Positions 1 to 9,697 of a DNA stretch of 64,000 nucleotides are shown one piece after another (positions within the stretch are counted from its first letter, which is position 1; each line of letters opens with the position of its first letter). A program made the position numbers and the translations under genes. The stretch lies in assembly GCF_900106755.1 (NCBI RefSeq), contig NZ_FNNN01000001.1, positions 124,001-188,000 of the forward strand, written 5' to 3'. A model generated the notes under the pieces. The model did no database searches. It was not told the DNA's origin and worked only from the letters and a program-made list of their open reading frames with translations. The DNA comes from Bacteroides faecis MAJ27 (GTDB taxonomy: Bacteria; Bacteroidota; Bacteroidia; Bacteroidales; Bacteroidaceae).

Positions 1-2075
1 CTGTTGTCTTCAGGATAAACCGGTTGCTGCGGAACATAAGAGTCCGGGTTCTGCTCTTTCCGGCAAGAGACCTGTAAGGGAACTGCCGGAACTTCAAAAC
101 GAATGACTTGAAATTCTCCCTGCTTACGTTTCTTCACACTGATTCCCTCCCGGACTTTCCAGCGGCTGTCCGCCGGATATATCTGCATTTCAAATTGATT
201 CCTGTCGACATTGCGAACGGTTATTTCTTCCGAAGAAGGAATGACCTGCGAAGAAGTGATACATAAGAGATCTTCATTCCCTTTCTGTATCTTCCAGCTC
301 CTACGGGCTTGCTCCTGAGTCAGCAGCAGAATTTTAGTCTGCCTGCCATTCACTGCCGACAACACGATCAGATGTTCTTTTTCCTGTCCGCACTTCAAGA
401 GGTATTTATCGCCTGTATTCTTTACCGGACGACCATCCATCATCACTTTCTTCAACTGACCGGCAGAGAAAACCAGCTCTGAAGCAGTGGCCGGATGAGA
501 AAGAAACACGTAAGTCGGCACCTTGTTTTTCAGAATATAGAGTGGCTGAACCGTTGCATAATGCAGTAAATGCCCGTTAATGTCTATATTGAAAGGCATA
601 ATCAGTTGCTCGCCGGATGCGATGTTCAGTGGCGGGAAAAGCAATTCTGTACCGCCTTGCTGCTGAATACGGATACGAATATCACTTAAATCCTTCATTT
701 CCAGCAAACGCTGATAGTTATTGATAAAAACATAACCGCTATTTCCATGACTGCGCACGCTCATTCTCAACGTTTCATTGTCACCCGGTTTCAACGGACG
801 TTTGTCGGGGAAAGTAGTCACTGTAGTTGCCAGGTGCGGTCCGAAATCATTCAGGAAGGCATGCAGAGTTTTCAGATCGTAATATGATTCATTCAATTGC
901 CCCCACTCTCCTATCGGTGCATTAAAATCGTAATTGATAATCGGATAGTCGTTGGGGTATTTGGTTGCTTTCGATTCTTGCAGCGTGCTGTATTTGCCTA
1001 TGGGATTGGAGCCGCCATGATACATATAATATCCCATCATATTAGCTCCCGAACCTACTTTGACATAACTCTGGGCTACCACATCTTTGGCAGCGATCAC
1101 AGGACAGCGATGGTAAGTGATCTGATTTCCTCCTCCCATCTCGGCTGTGCTATAAGGATATTGAAGTCCTTTGGACGTCGTATTTTCCTGCTCGCCCAGC
1201 AAATCGGCGCCCACAGCAGGATCACTAGCCCAGGAACTGAACAAGTAATTTCGTGACAAAGCCAGTTCGGTGACTTTTGAACTCCAGGGAGCTTCGGGAT
1301 ATCCTCCCCAGACAGGAATCAGCTCGGTCTGCTTCAAATCCGACTTAGGCCAGCCGGTAGCTGTATAATAAGGAACATCCATGCCGGATTGTATGGCTAT
1401 CCGCTTCAGGTTCAGCATATGATTTAACCGCGTTCTGCTATCAAAACGATATTCGTTCTCGATCTGCAAGCCGATGACGGGACCTTCATTCTTAAAGTAC
1501 ATTCCTTCCGCCTGTTTGCCTATTTCATTGAAAAACCGCTCCACATGTTTCAGATAAACCGGATTATCTTTACGCACTCCTCCCTCAATGCCCATCAGCC
1601 AATCGGGAAAACCACCGTAACGAACCTCACCATGACACCACGGTCCGATTCGCAGCCACACATACATGCCATGCTGATGACATAGTTCCAGAAAATGACG
1701 CAAATCCTTATTACCTTCCCAAATATACGTATTCTCCTTTTCTTCATGATAGTTCCAGAAGACGTAAGTCGCTATGACAGTTACCCCGGATGCTTTCATT
1801 TTCAGGATGGATTCTTCCCAGTCGGCACGGGGAACACGACCGTAATGAATCTCACCCATTACAGGATACCAGGGTTGCCCGTCTTTCAGATAATACAGGT
1901 TGTTCAAAGAGAAGGAATGACCGGAAGGAGAAAGGTGAGTCCCCTGTTTCAAATGTCCTTCTATCAGTGGAGATTCCTTTGGCAAAACAACTGTATAGTC
2001 TTTTTGCGACCATACATACGTACTCATTAACAAGCTTATGCAAAGCAGTAGCAATCGGGATAATCGAAAATTCAT
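1..2075 (-). CDS. GH35 family beta-galactosidase, 3' end beyond the window
   Basis: Reading the minus strand from an ATG at 2075 gives an open frame of 691 codons that runs off the left edge, so the C-terminus is missing. It starts with a hydrophobic signal peptide (MNFRLSRLLLLCISLL) and continues into a GH35 catalytic domain. Family signatures seen are VFWNYHEE, RIGPWCHGEVRYGGFPDWL, the acid/base motif IENEY (Glu208) and the nucleophile motif STAEMGGG (Glu312). GH35 enzymes remove terminal beta-galactose, commonly from plant galactans or pectin side chains; the signal peptide puts this one in the periplasm or on the surface. It lies directly downstream, on the same strand, of a broken HTCS regulator that may once have controlled it. 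Family confident, substrate unknown. Confidence 0.9.
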   Translation of the reverse strand, partial: MNFRLSRLLLLCISLLMSTYVWSQKDYTVVLPKESPLIEGHLKQGTHLSPSGHSFSLNNLYYLKDGQPWYPVMGEIHYGRVPRADWEESILKMKASGVTVIATYVFWNYHEEKENTYIWEGNKDLRHFLELCHQHGMYVWLRIGPWCHGEVRYGGFPDWLMGIEGGVRKDNPVYLKHVERFFNEIGKQAEGMYFKNEGPVIGLQIENEYRFDSRTRLNHMLNLKRIAIQSGMDVPYYTATGWPKSDLKQTELIPVWGGYPEAPWSSKVTELALSRNYLFSSWASDPAVGADLLGEQENTTSKGLQYPYSTAEMGGGNQITYHRCPVIAAKDVVAQSYVKVGSGANMMGYYMYHGGSNPIGKYSTLQESKATKYPNDYPIINYDFNAPIGEWGQLNESYYDLKTLHAFLNDFGPHLATTVTTFPDKRPLKPGDNETLRMSVRSHGNSGYVFINNYQRLLEMKDLSDIRIRIQQQGGTELLFPPLNIASGEQLIMPFNIDINGHLLHYATVQPLYILKNKVPTYVFLSHPATASELVFSAGQLKKVMMDGRPVKNTGDKYLLKCGQEKEHLIVLSAVNGRQTKILLLTQEQARRSWKIQKGNEDLLCITSSQVIPSSEEITVRNVDRNQFEMQIYPADSRWKVREGISVKKRKQGEFQVIRFEVPAVPLQVSCRKEQNPDSYVPQQPVYPEDN

Positions 2076-2099
2076 AATACGTCATTTTTAGTTACATCA

Positions 2100-2107
2100 C
2101 AAAGGTA
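2100..2107 (-). promoter_or_regulatory. -7 box of the GH35 gene
   Basis: TACCTTTG on the minus strand fits the Bacteroides -7 consensus TAnnTTTG and lies 24 bp upstream of the GH35 ATG, giving a short leader. The rest of the 142-bp gap (2076-2217) shows nothing else clear. Confidence 0.55.
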
Positions 2108-2217
2108 TGCCTAAATAACTCCCCCGAAGAGGAGAAAATGAACGGATAGCAAAACAAAATGAAAAAAGACAAAAGGAAATGGACAGCCAAGGGTACTTTT
2201 CAGACAAAAGCCCATCC

Positions 2218-4103
2218 TTACATATTTTCCATGTATTGTCTGGGAGTTTTTCCGTATTTCTCCACAAAGCATTTGGAGAAATAAGAAGAGTCGGAAAAAC
2301 CGACCATATACATGACTTCCGAAATCATAAACTGTTTCTTGGCAAGAAGCATCGCAGCCTTTTTCATCCGTATACCTTTTATATATTCAACTGTGGTATA
2401 GCCGGTCAGTTGTTTGACACGGCGATAAATCTGTTTTGAATGATAACCTGACAGTTCTGACAGTCTGGTTACATTCAAATCGGAGTTTGAAAGATTTTGC
2501 TCAATGACCTCCGTTATGTAAGTCAGGAACTTCTCATCCGGAGATTCTGTGATTACCGTATCTGTTTCCAAAGAAATGCCTTCCTCTTTCAGTTTACGCA
2601 CTAACCGGTACTTATTACGGAGAATCCTATCGATATGCGCTACCAGCTCTTTGATATCAAAAGGCTTGGAGATAAATGCCTCGATTCCCAGTGACAACAG
2701 ATTATATTCGGTCTTCTTGTCATCTTTTGCCGTCAGCATGATTACAGGGATAGTAGATGTCGTCAGGTTCGCCTTCAGTTGCTTTACCATCTCTACCCCG
2801 TTCATTACAGGCATCATAATGTCCGCAATGATCACATCGGGAGAATACTGCAGAGCCATCTCCATCCCTTTCTTGCCATTGTAGGCCAACAGGCATTCGG
2901 CATTATGCAGGCTATTCTCTCCCGAGTGATGATAATAATTCTCATCTGCCACATACAGTTTTCCTTTTTGGGAAAGCAGTTTCTCTTTATTGACTACGAA
3001 AACTCCTCCGCAATAAGCTACCAGATATAAATTACTATGATTATCGCCATTGATATAGTAAGTCCAGTTTGCATTCCGGGTATGTGTAGAATCTGCTATC
3101 TGATAATTCTCAAAGGTTTCCGTCGCATAGTCAAATCTGTTTATTCCACCATATGCGAATTGTAATACAGAGAAATGCCCGATCCTGTACCCAGCCATAT
3201 ATTCCCATCCCTGTCCTCAAAAATATGCCATATTATATTGTTTACCAGTGATTTCGTATTCTGAGAACTATGAACCGCATGCTCATAACGATTCAAACTT
3301 TCATCATAGATATACAATCCATTGTCCGTACCCAGCCACAACAAGCCATCAGCACTGATGTGCATATTCTTAACAGGAGTATGGGGGAACGGTGTGATGC
3401 GGGTAAACTTCCCCGACGAAATATCATATTTCCACAGTCCGTTCTCCCTGCCTATCCATACCCACCGGTTAGCGGAATCGACTTCTAATGAAAGTATTAA
3501 AGAAGATTCTTCGGAAGGCACAGACAAATATTCATAAGTATCTGCGGATTCATCATAAAGGTACAGCCCTTGATAGTTGGCAATAAGGAAGCGACTTTTG
3601 TCCAGCCTGACAATCGGATTAGTAGGCAATTGAGGTATTTTATCGACGGGCTGAAACGTATTCCGCCCGGTATCATATTTAATGAGACCGTTCAATGTGC
3701 CTAACAGAATGACCGAGTCATTCATCTGCTCAATGGCTCTTATGGACATAGTGGGAGAAGAAAGCAACTGACACGTATCTGACTTCAGATCCAGCAAATA
3801 AAGTCCTTTTTCTGTTCCCAAATAAAAATGGACATCATCTTGTTTCAGCGTACAATAAATGAAAGTTCCTTTTAAAACGTCACTGCCATCCAGCACCTTG
3901 TGTCTGCATACTTTCTGACCATCAAACATACTCAATCCGTTGGAAGTCCCCATCCATATAACGCCTTTCTCGTCCTGAAAAAAACAGTGGACAAATGCTC
4001 CTCCCTTATCGAAGTTCACAAACTCACGTGTCCTTTCTATCTGGGCATAAGAAGAGATACATAGCTGCAACAGCAAGAGGGAAACCAACATGTGTTTTAT
4101 CAT
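2218..4103 (-). pseudogene. HTCS regulator remnant with internal deletions and a frameshift
   Basis: Two overlapping minus-strand frames are pieces of one hybrid two-component regulator. The first (start ATG 4103, signal peptide MIKHMLVSLLLLQLCISSYA) is the N-terminal beta-propeller sensor with repeats such as DRDGNIWLGTGSGISLYY; it stops at 3141. The second continues with propeller sequence (GGINRFDYATETFENY), then jumps near 2895 straight from a propeller loop (ENSLHNAE) into the middle of a receiver domain (LLAYNGKKGMEMAL, DVIIADIMMPVMNG, SKPFD). It ends in an intact AraC-type HTH. The rest of the propeller, the Y_Y_Y domain, membrane helix, histidine kinase and first receiver strand are absent. 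Intact relatives in this window have about 1450-1515 residues; here about 620 remain. The sensor cannot signal. The HTH fragment could still be made, but there is no evidence for that. Confidence 0.88.
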
Positions 4104-4134
4104 AATATTCAAGTATATATTCGTTTTACTCCTA

Positions 4135-4151
4135 CAAAAATAGTACATTTG
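4135..4151. promoter_or_regulatory. Back-to-back -7 boxes for the HTCS remnant and the HAD gene
   Basis: The minus strand carries TATTTTTG (4142-4135), 32 bp before the HTCS remnant ATG. The plus strand carries TACATTTG (4144-4151), 22 bp before the HAD ATG. Both fit TAnnTTTG and abut within 17 bp, so polymerase could occupy only one side at a time. The HAD start is preceded by AAAGGAA as ribosome site. Confidence 0.6.
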
Positions 4152-4173
4152 TACTCAATTCAAAAAGGAATCT

Positions 4174-4959
4174 ATGACGAAAGCTTTATTTTTTGATATA
4201 GACGGAACGCTGGTTAGTTTCGAAACACATCGTATCCCGTCTTCTACTATTGAGGCATTGGAAGCCGCCCACGCAAAAGGGCTTAAAATATTTATCGCTA
4301 CCGGACGTCCGAAAGCGATTATCAACAATCTTTCCGAATTGCAGGACCGGAACCTTATCGATGGATATATAACCATGAACGGGGCCTATTGCTTTGTCGG
4401 AGAAGAGGTGATTTACAAAAGTGCCATTCCGCAGGAAGAAGTAAAGGCAATGGCTGCTTTCTGCGAAAAGAAAGGAGTACCCTGCATCTTCGTGGAGGAA
4501 CACAACATCTCTGTTTGTCAGCCGAATGAGATGGTGAAGAAGATTTTTTATGACTTCCTGCATGTCAATGTCATCCCAACGGTTTCGTTTGAAGAAGCAA
4601 GCAATAAAGAAGTAATCCAGATGACTCCTTTCATCACGGAAGAAGAAGAAAAAGAGGTGCTTCCCTCTATACCGACGTGTGAAATAGGACGCTGGTATCC
4701 GGCCTTCGCGGATGTCACAGCCAAAGGCGACACCAAACAGAAAGGCATTGACGAAATAATCCGGTATTTCGGTATCAGGCTGGAAGAAACGATGTCATTC
4801 GGCGACGGAGGAAATGATATCAGCATGCTTCGTCATGCAGCTATCGGGGTTGCCATGGGACAGGCCAAAGAGGATGTAAAAGCCGCAGCTGATTATGTGA
4901 CAGTCCCCATTGATGAGGACGGCATCAGTAAGGCTATGAAACATTTCGGTATTATCTAA
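4174..4959 (+). CDS. HAD-superfamily (Cof-type) sugar phosphatase
   Basis: The 261-residue protein has the HAD catalytic motif FFDIDGT, with nucleophile Asp8 and acid Asp10, a motif II region IATGRP, and the acidic motif GDGGNDISML near the C-terminus. The insert between motifs II and III is a type IIB cap, as in Cof-like phosphatases. It appears nearly identical to what I recall of B. thetaiotaomicron BT4131, a structurally solved hexose-phosphate phosphatase; this is recall, not a search. The enzyme should be cytoplasmic and dephosphorylate sugar phosphates. The start is set by AAAGGAA seven bases before the ATG and by the -7 box at 4144. It stands apart from the following helicase gene, with a 45-bp gap. 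Confidence 0.92.
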   Translation: MTKALFFDIDGTLVSFETHRIPSSTIEALEAAHAKGLKIFIATGRPKAIINNLSELQDRNLIDGYITMNGAYCFVGEEVIYKSAIPQEEVKAMAAFCEKKGVPCIFVEEHNISVCQPNEMVKKIFYDFLHVNVIPTVSFEEASNKEVIQMTPFITEEEEKEVLPSIPTCEIGRWYPAFADVTAKGDTKQKGIDEIIRYFGIRLEETMSFGDGGNDISMLRHAAIGVAMGQAKEDVKAAADYVTVPIDEDGISKAMKHFGII

Positions 4960-5004
4960 TTTTATTTATCCGGTCGGTATCTCTGCCTATCCGTCACAAG
5001 TTTT

Positions 5005-7002
5005 ATGAGCGTAGACATTAATAACGCAGCTTTTCAGGACGCCCTGAACCTTATCCAATATACCCGCCAGTCGGTTTTCCTGACCGGAAAAGCGGGTACA
5101 GGTAAATCTACATTCCTACGTTACGTCTGCGAACATACCAGAAAGAAACATGTTGTACTCGCACCTACCGGTATTGCCGCCATCAATGCCGGAGGGAGTA
5201 CAATGCACAGTTTCTTTAAACTCCCTTTCTATCCGTTACTGCCGGATGATCCGAACTTAAGTCTTCAGAGAGGACGCATCCATGAGTTCTTCAAGTATAC
5301 CAAACCGCACCGGAAGCTGTTGGAACAAATAGAACTGGTCATCATAGACGAAATCTCGATGGTACGGGCGGACATCATTGATGCTATCGACCGTATTTTA
5401 CGCGTATATTCTCATAACTTACGGGAACCTTTCGGCGGAAAACAGTTATTATTGGTAGGTGATGTTTTCCAGCTGGAACCTGTAGTTAAAAACGATGAGC
5501 GGGAGATTCTGAACCGTGCCTACCCTACTCCGTACTTCTTCTCTGCAAAAGTATTCAGCCAGATCGACCTGGTATCCATCGAACTTCAGAAAGTGTACCG
5601 ACAGACTGACCCCGTTTTTGTCAGCGTTCTCGACCATATCCGTACCAACACTGCCGGAGCCGCTGATCTTCAGCTGCTGAACACCCGATACGGAAGTCAT
5701 ATAGAGGAATCGGAAGCCGATATGTACATCACACTTGCCACCCGAAGGGATACAGTCGATTCGATCAATGAAAAGAAACTGACTGAACTTGCGGGTGATC
5801 CGATCACTTTTGAGGGAAACATTGAAGGAGATTTCCCTGAAAGCAGTCTGCCAACCTCACAAGAACTCGTCTTAAAAACGGGTGCTCAAATCATCTTTAT
5901 CAAGAATGATTTCGACCGCCGATGGGTAAACGGCACTATCGGAGTGATCGCCGGTATCGACGAGGAAGAAGAAACGATATACGTCATCACCGATGACGGC
6001 AAAGAATGTGATGTAAAACGGGAATCATGGCGTAACATCCGCTATCGCTACAACGAAAAGACGAAAGAGATTGAAGAAGAAGTCCTAGGCAGTTTCACAC
6101 AATACCCTATCCGGCTGGCTTGGGCCATTACCGTTCACAAGAGTCAGGGACTGACTTTCAGCCGTGTAGTCATTGACTTCACAGGAGGGGTGTTTGCCGG
6201 CGGACAGGCGTATGTAGCCCTCAGCCGCTGTACCTCACTGGATGGTATCCAGCTCAAAAAGCCTATCCACCGGGCAGATATCTTTGTACGACCGGAGATT
6301 GTAAACTTTGCCGGACGGTTCAACGACCGGCAAGCTATTGACAAGGCACTAAAACAGGCGCAAGCGGATGTTCAATACGCTGCTGCCGCACGTGCATTCG
6401 ATAAAGGGGATATGGAAGAGTGCCTGGAACAATTCTTCCGCGCCATCCACTCCCGTTATGATATAGAAAAACCTGTTCCCCGCCGTTTAATCCGCCGGAA
6501 ACTTGGTATTATCAATACTTTGCAGGAACAGAACAAAAAACTGAAAGAACAAATGCGGGAACAGCAGGAACGTCTGCGACAATATGCACACGAATACCTG
6601 TTGATGGGAAATGAGTGTATCACCCAAGCTCACGACGCCCGTGCCGCCATAGCCAATTACGATAAGGCGCTTAGTCTCGATCCTAACTATATAGACGCCT
6701 GGATACGAAAAGGAATCACCCTGCTCAACAGCAAGGAGTATTTTGATGCGGAAAACTGTTTCAATACGGCTGTCAGCCTCCACCCGGCAAACTTTAAAGC
6801 GGTATACAACCGTGGCAAACTCAGACTAAAACTGGAAAATACCGAAGGAGCCATAGCCGATCTGGACAAGGCAACCAGCCTGAAACCTGAACATGCCGGC
6901 GCACATGAACTTTTTGGTGACGCCCTGCTGAAAACCGGAAAAGAGGTAGAAGCCGCCATACAATGGAGAATAGCGGAAGAACTCAGAAAGAAGAAGTCAT
7001 AA
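5005..7002 (+). CDS. PIF1/RecD2-like superfamily 1 helicase with C-terminal TPR repeats
   Basis: This 665-residue protein has Walker A GKAGTGKST (residues 28-36), Walker B IIDEISMV, a GDVFQLEPV motif and the late helicase motif HKSQGLTFSRVVIDF followed by AYVALSRCTSL. This arrangement is typical of PIF1-like 5'-3' DNA helicases acting in replication, repair or G-quadruplex unwinding. From about residue 510 a basic coiled stretch (EQNKKLKEQMREQQERL) leads into two or three TPR repeats (about 530-660; for example AIANYDKALSLDPNYIDAW and GAIADLDKATSLKPEHAGA), which normally bind protein partners. No neighbour suggests a specific partner. Family assignment is firm; the cellular role is not known from sequence. 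Confidence 0.9.
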   Translation: MSVDINNAAFQDALNLIQYTRQSVFLTGKAGTGKSTFLRYVCEHTRKKHVVLAPTGIAAINAGGSTMHSFFKLPFYPLLPDDPNLSLQRGRIHEFFKYTKPHRKLLEQIELVIIDEISMVRADIIDAIDRILRVYSHNLREPFGGKQLLLVGDVFQLEPVVKNDEREILNRAYPTPYFFSAKVFSQIDLVSIELQKVYRQTDPVFVSVLDHIRTNTAGAADLQLLNTRYGSHIEESEADMYITLATRRDTVDSINEKKLTELAGDPITFEGNIEGDFPESSLPTSQELVLKTGAQIIFIKNDFDRRWVNGTIGVIAGIDEEEETIYVITDDGKECDVKRESWRNIRYRYNEKTKEIEEEVLGSFTQYPIRLAWAITVHKSQGLTFSRVVIDFTGGVFAGGQAYVALSRCTSLDGIQLKKPIHRADIFVRPEIVNFAGRFNDRQAIDKALKQAQADVQYAAAARAFDKGDMEECLEQFFRAIHSRYDIEKPVPRRLIRRKLGIINTLQEQNKKLKEQMREQQERLRQYAHEYLLMGNECITQAHDARAAIANYDKALSLDPNYIDAWIRKGITLLNSKEYFDAENCFNTAVSLHPANFKAVYNRGKLRLKLENTEGAIADLDKATSLKPEHAGAHELFGDALLKTGKEVEAAIQWRIAEELRKKKS

Positions 7003-7117
7003 ATAAGTACAAACATCCCTTTCGGAAAAGATACAGTTCTTTCCCCACTCAAAATGCTTCAGAAGCCTTCCGATTGTGAAAGTTGCTGAATATCACTTTA
7101 CATCAAAAACTTTTTAT

Positions 7118-7125
7118 TAACTTTG
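7118..7125 (+). promoter_or_regulatory. -7 box of the AsmA-like/YciO operon
   Basis: TAACTTTG fits TAnnTTTG and predicts transcription starting near 7132. That makes the in-frame ATG at 7133 leaderless and favours the ATG at 7163 as the true start of the next gene. Confidence 0.6.
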
Positions 7126-7162
7126 CCTTCGTATGTACGTCAAACTCTTAAAAGAAAAGCAA

Positions 7163-9679
7163 ATGAAAAAAGGTTTGAAAATCGCAGCTATCATCGTAGG
7201 AGTAATTATCATTCTGATGCTCCTCCTTCCTTTCGCCTTCCAGGGAAAGATAGCAGGTATTGTAAAAACGGAAGGCAATAAGATGCTTAATGCACAATTT
7301 GACTTTAAGAAACTTAACATTAGCCTGTTCCGTAACTTCCCACAGGCTTCTGTCACTCTCGAAGATTTTTGGCTGAAAGGTGCAGGAGAATTCGCCAATG
7401 ACACGCTTGTACAAGCCGGAGAAGTAACCGCCACCATCAATCTGTTCTCTCTTTTCGGAGACAGCGGCTATGACATTTCCAAAGTATTCATAGAAGATAC
7501 CCGCCTGCATGCCATCGTTCTGCCGGACGGACGTGCCAACTGGGATATCATGAAACCCGATACAGCAGCTACACAGGAAACACCTGCCACGGAAGAAGAA
7601 GCTTCTCCTTTCAAAATTAAGCTGCAACGTTTCGTTATCAAGAACATGAATCTGATCTATGATGATCAACAAGGAAAAATGTATGCTGACATCCGTGATT
7701 TCAATGCGCTTTGTGCCGGAGATTTAGGCAGTAACCGCACGACTCTGAAATTAGAGGCTGAAACTAAATCACTGACTTATAAGATGAATGGAATTCCATT
7801 CCTCGCAAATGCCAATATCTCCGCCAAAATGGATGTGGATGCCGATCTTGCCAACAACAAGTATACTTTGAAAGATAATGTTATCCGCCTCAACGCTATC
7901 CAGGCAGGTATCGACGGCTGGGTAGAACTGAAAGATCCTGCGATCGACATGGATCTGAAACTAAACACGAATGACGTAGGATTCAAAGAAATTCTTTCGT
8001 TGATTCCTGCTATCTACGCAACCGAATTCTCCAGCCTGAAAACTGACGGAACCGCCACTCTTACCGCATCGGCAAAGGGTATGCTACAAGGTGACACCGT
8101 TCCTGCCTTCAACATCGATATGCAAGTCAAGAACGCCATGTTCCGTTATCCGGCATTACCGGCAGGAGTCGACCAGATCAATGTCAGTGCCAATGTTCAG
8201 AATCCGGGTGGAAACATCGATCTGACCACTATCAAGATCAATCCGTTCAGTTTCCGTCTGGCAGGCAATCCGTTCAGTTTGATTGCAGATGTGAAAACCC
8301 CGGTCAGCGATCCTGACTTCAAGGCTGAAGCAAAGGGAGTACTCGATCTGGGAATGATCAAACAAGTATATCCACTGGGGGATATGGAACTGAATGGTAC
8401 CATCAATGCCGATATGCAGATGGCCGGACGCCTTTCTTATATAGAAAAAGAGCAATATGACAATATGAAAGCATCCGGAACGATCGGCCTGACCAATATG
8501 AAACTGAAAATGCAGGATATGCCGGATGTGGATATCAAGAAATCGCTCTTTACCTTCACTCCGAAGTATCTGCAGCTAAGTGAAACAACCGTCAACATCG
8601 GCAAGAATGACATTACCGCCGACAGTCGTTTCGAAAATTATATCGGCTACGTCCTGAAAGGTACTACGCTGAAAGGAACGCTGAACATTCATTCCAATTA
8701 TTTTAATCTGAATGATTTCATGACGGCTTCTGCAGACAGTACTGCAACTGCCGACGCTGCAACTACAGACTCCACTACTGTTACCGGTATCGTTGAAGTT
8801 CCTAAGAACATCGATTTCCAGATGGATGCCAACCTGAAGCAAGTATTATTTGACAAGATGACATTCAACAATATGAATGGTAAACTTGTGGTGAAAGACG
8901 GAAAAGTGGACATGAAGAATCTTTCTATGAGCACTATGGGTGGCAATGTGGTGATGAACGGTTATTATTCTACCGCCAACGCCAAGAAGCCGGAAATGAA
9001 AGCCGGGTTCAAACTGACCAACCTCAGTTTCTCACAAGCTTACAAAGAACTGGACATGGTACAACAACTGGCTCCTATCTTCGAAAGCCTGAAAGGAAAC
9101 TTCTCCGGAAGTATCAACGTACTGACTGATCTGGATGCCACAATGAGTCCGGTACTGGATACCATGCAAGGAGACGGCAGCCTGTCTACCCGCGACCTCA
9201 GCCTAAGCGGCGTGAAAGCGATTGACCAGATAGCCGATGCCATCAAGCAGCCGAGTCTGAAAGAGATGAAAGTGAAGGATATGACGCTGGACTTCACCAT
9301 CAAAGACGGACGAGTGGAAACCCAGCCGTTCGATATCAAGATGGGCGACTACAATCTGAATCTCTCCGGTAGCACAGGACTTGACCAGACTATCGACTAT
9401 ACGGGTAAAATCAAACTTCCTGCCTCTGCCGGCAATATATCTAAAATGATGACCCTCGACTTAAAGATCGGTGGTTCATTCACTTCTCCTAAGGTCAGTG
9501 TCGACACCAAGAGTATGGCAAACCAAGCTGTGGAAGCCGTAGCCAACGAAGCAATCAGTAAATTAGGAGAAAAGCTGGGACTCGACTCTGCAACCACTGC
9601 AAACAAAGATTCTATCAAACAGAAGGTTACAGAAAAGGCCGCTGAGAAAGCTCTGGAACTCTTGAAGAAAATCAAATAA
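7163..9679 (+). CDS. AsmA family protein
   Basis: The 838-residue protein starts with one membrane helix (LKIAAIIVGVIIILMLLLPFAF) and is otherwise a long beta-rich periplasmic domain. It carries AsmA hallmarks: an N-terminal block (KLNISLFRNFPQASVTLEDFWL) and a C-terminal AsmA-2-like region (GDGSLSTRDLSLSGVKAIDQI, then MGDYNLNLSGSTGLDQTIDY). AsmA-like proteins bridge or act between inner and outer membrane and are linked to lipid transport and outer-membrane homeostasis. The start was moved from 7133 to 7163 because of the promoter at 7118 and because MKKGLK is a usual signal-anchor start. The YciO-type gene follows 18 bp later, probably in one operon. Confidence 0.85.
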   Translation: MKKGLKIAAIIVGVIIILMLLLPFAFQGKIAGIVKTEGNKMLNAQFDFKKLNISLFRNFPQASVTLEDFWLKGAGEFANDTLVQAGEVTATINLFSLFGDSGYDISKVFIEDTRLHAIVLPDGRANWDIMKPDTAATQETPATEEEASPFKIKLQRFVIKNMNLIYDDQQGKMYADIRDFNALCAGDLGSNRTTLKLEAETKSLTYKMNGIPFLANANISAKMDVDADLANNKYTLKDNVIRLNAIQAGIDGWVELKDPAIDMDLKLNTNDVGFKEILSLIPAIYATEFSSLKTDGTATLTASAKGMLQGDTVPAFNIDMQVKNAMFRYPALPAGVDQINVSANVQNPGGNIDLTTIKINPFSFRLAGNPFSLIADVKTPVSDPDFKAEAKGVLDLGMIKQVYPLGDMELNGTINADMQMAGRLSYIEKEQYDNMKASGTIGLTNMKLKMQDMPDVDIKKSLFTFTPKYLQLSETTVNIGKNDITADSRFENYIGYVLKGTTLKGTLNIHSNYFNLNDFMTASADSTATADAATTDSTTVTGIVEVPKNIDFQMDANLKQVLFDKMTFNNMNGKLVVKDGKVDMKNLSMSTMGGNVVMNGYYSTANAKKPEMKAGFKLTNLSFSQAYKELDMVQQLAPIFESLKGNFSGSINVLTDLDATMSPVLDTMQGDGSLSTRDLSLSGVKAIDQIADAIKQPSLKEMKVKDMTLDFTIKDGRVETQPFDIKMGDYNLNLSGSTGLDQTIDYTGKIKLPASAGNISKMMTLDLKIGGSFTSPKVSVDTKSMANQAVEAVANEAISKLGEKLGLDSATTANKDSIKQKVTEKAAEKALELLKKIK

Positions 9680-9697
9680 AAGAAAGGAGAAGAGATT

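Noticed and set aside
3141..4148. Propeller frame as a separate complete gene
   Set aside because: It ends by frameshift inside the sensor, and the matching downstream half is in the next frame, so both are parts of one pseudogene.
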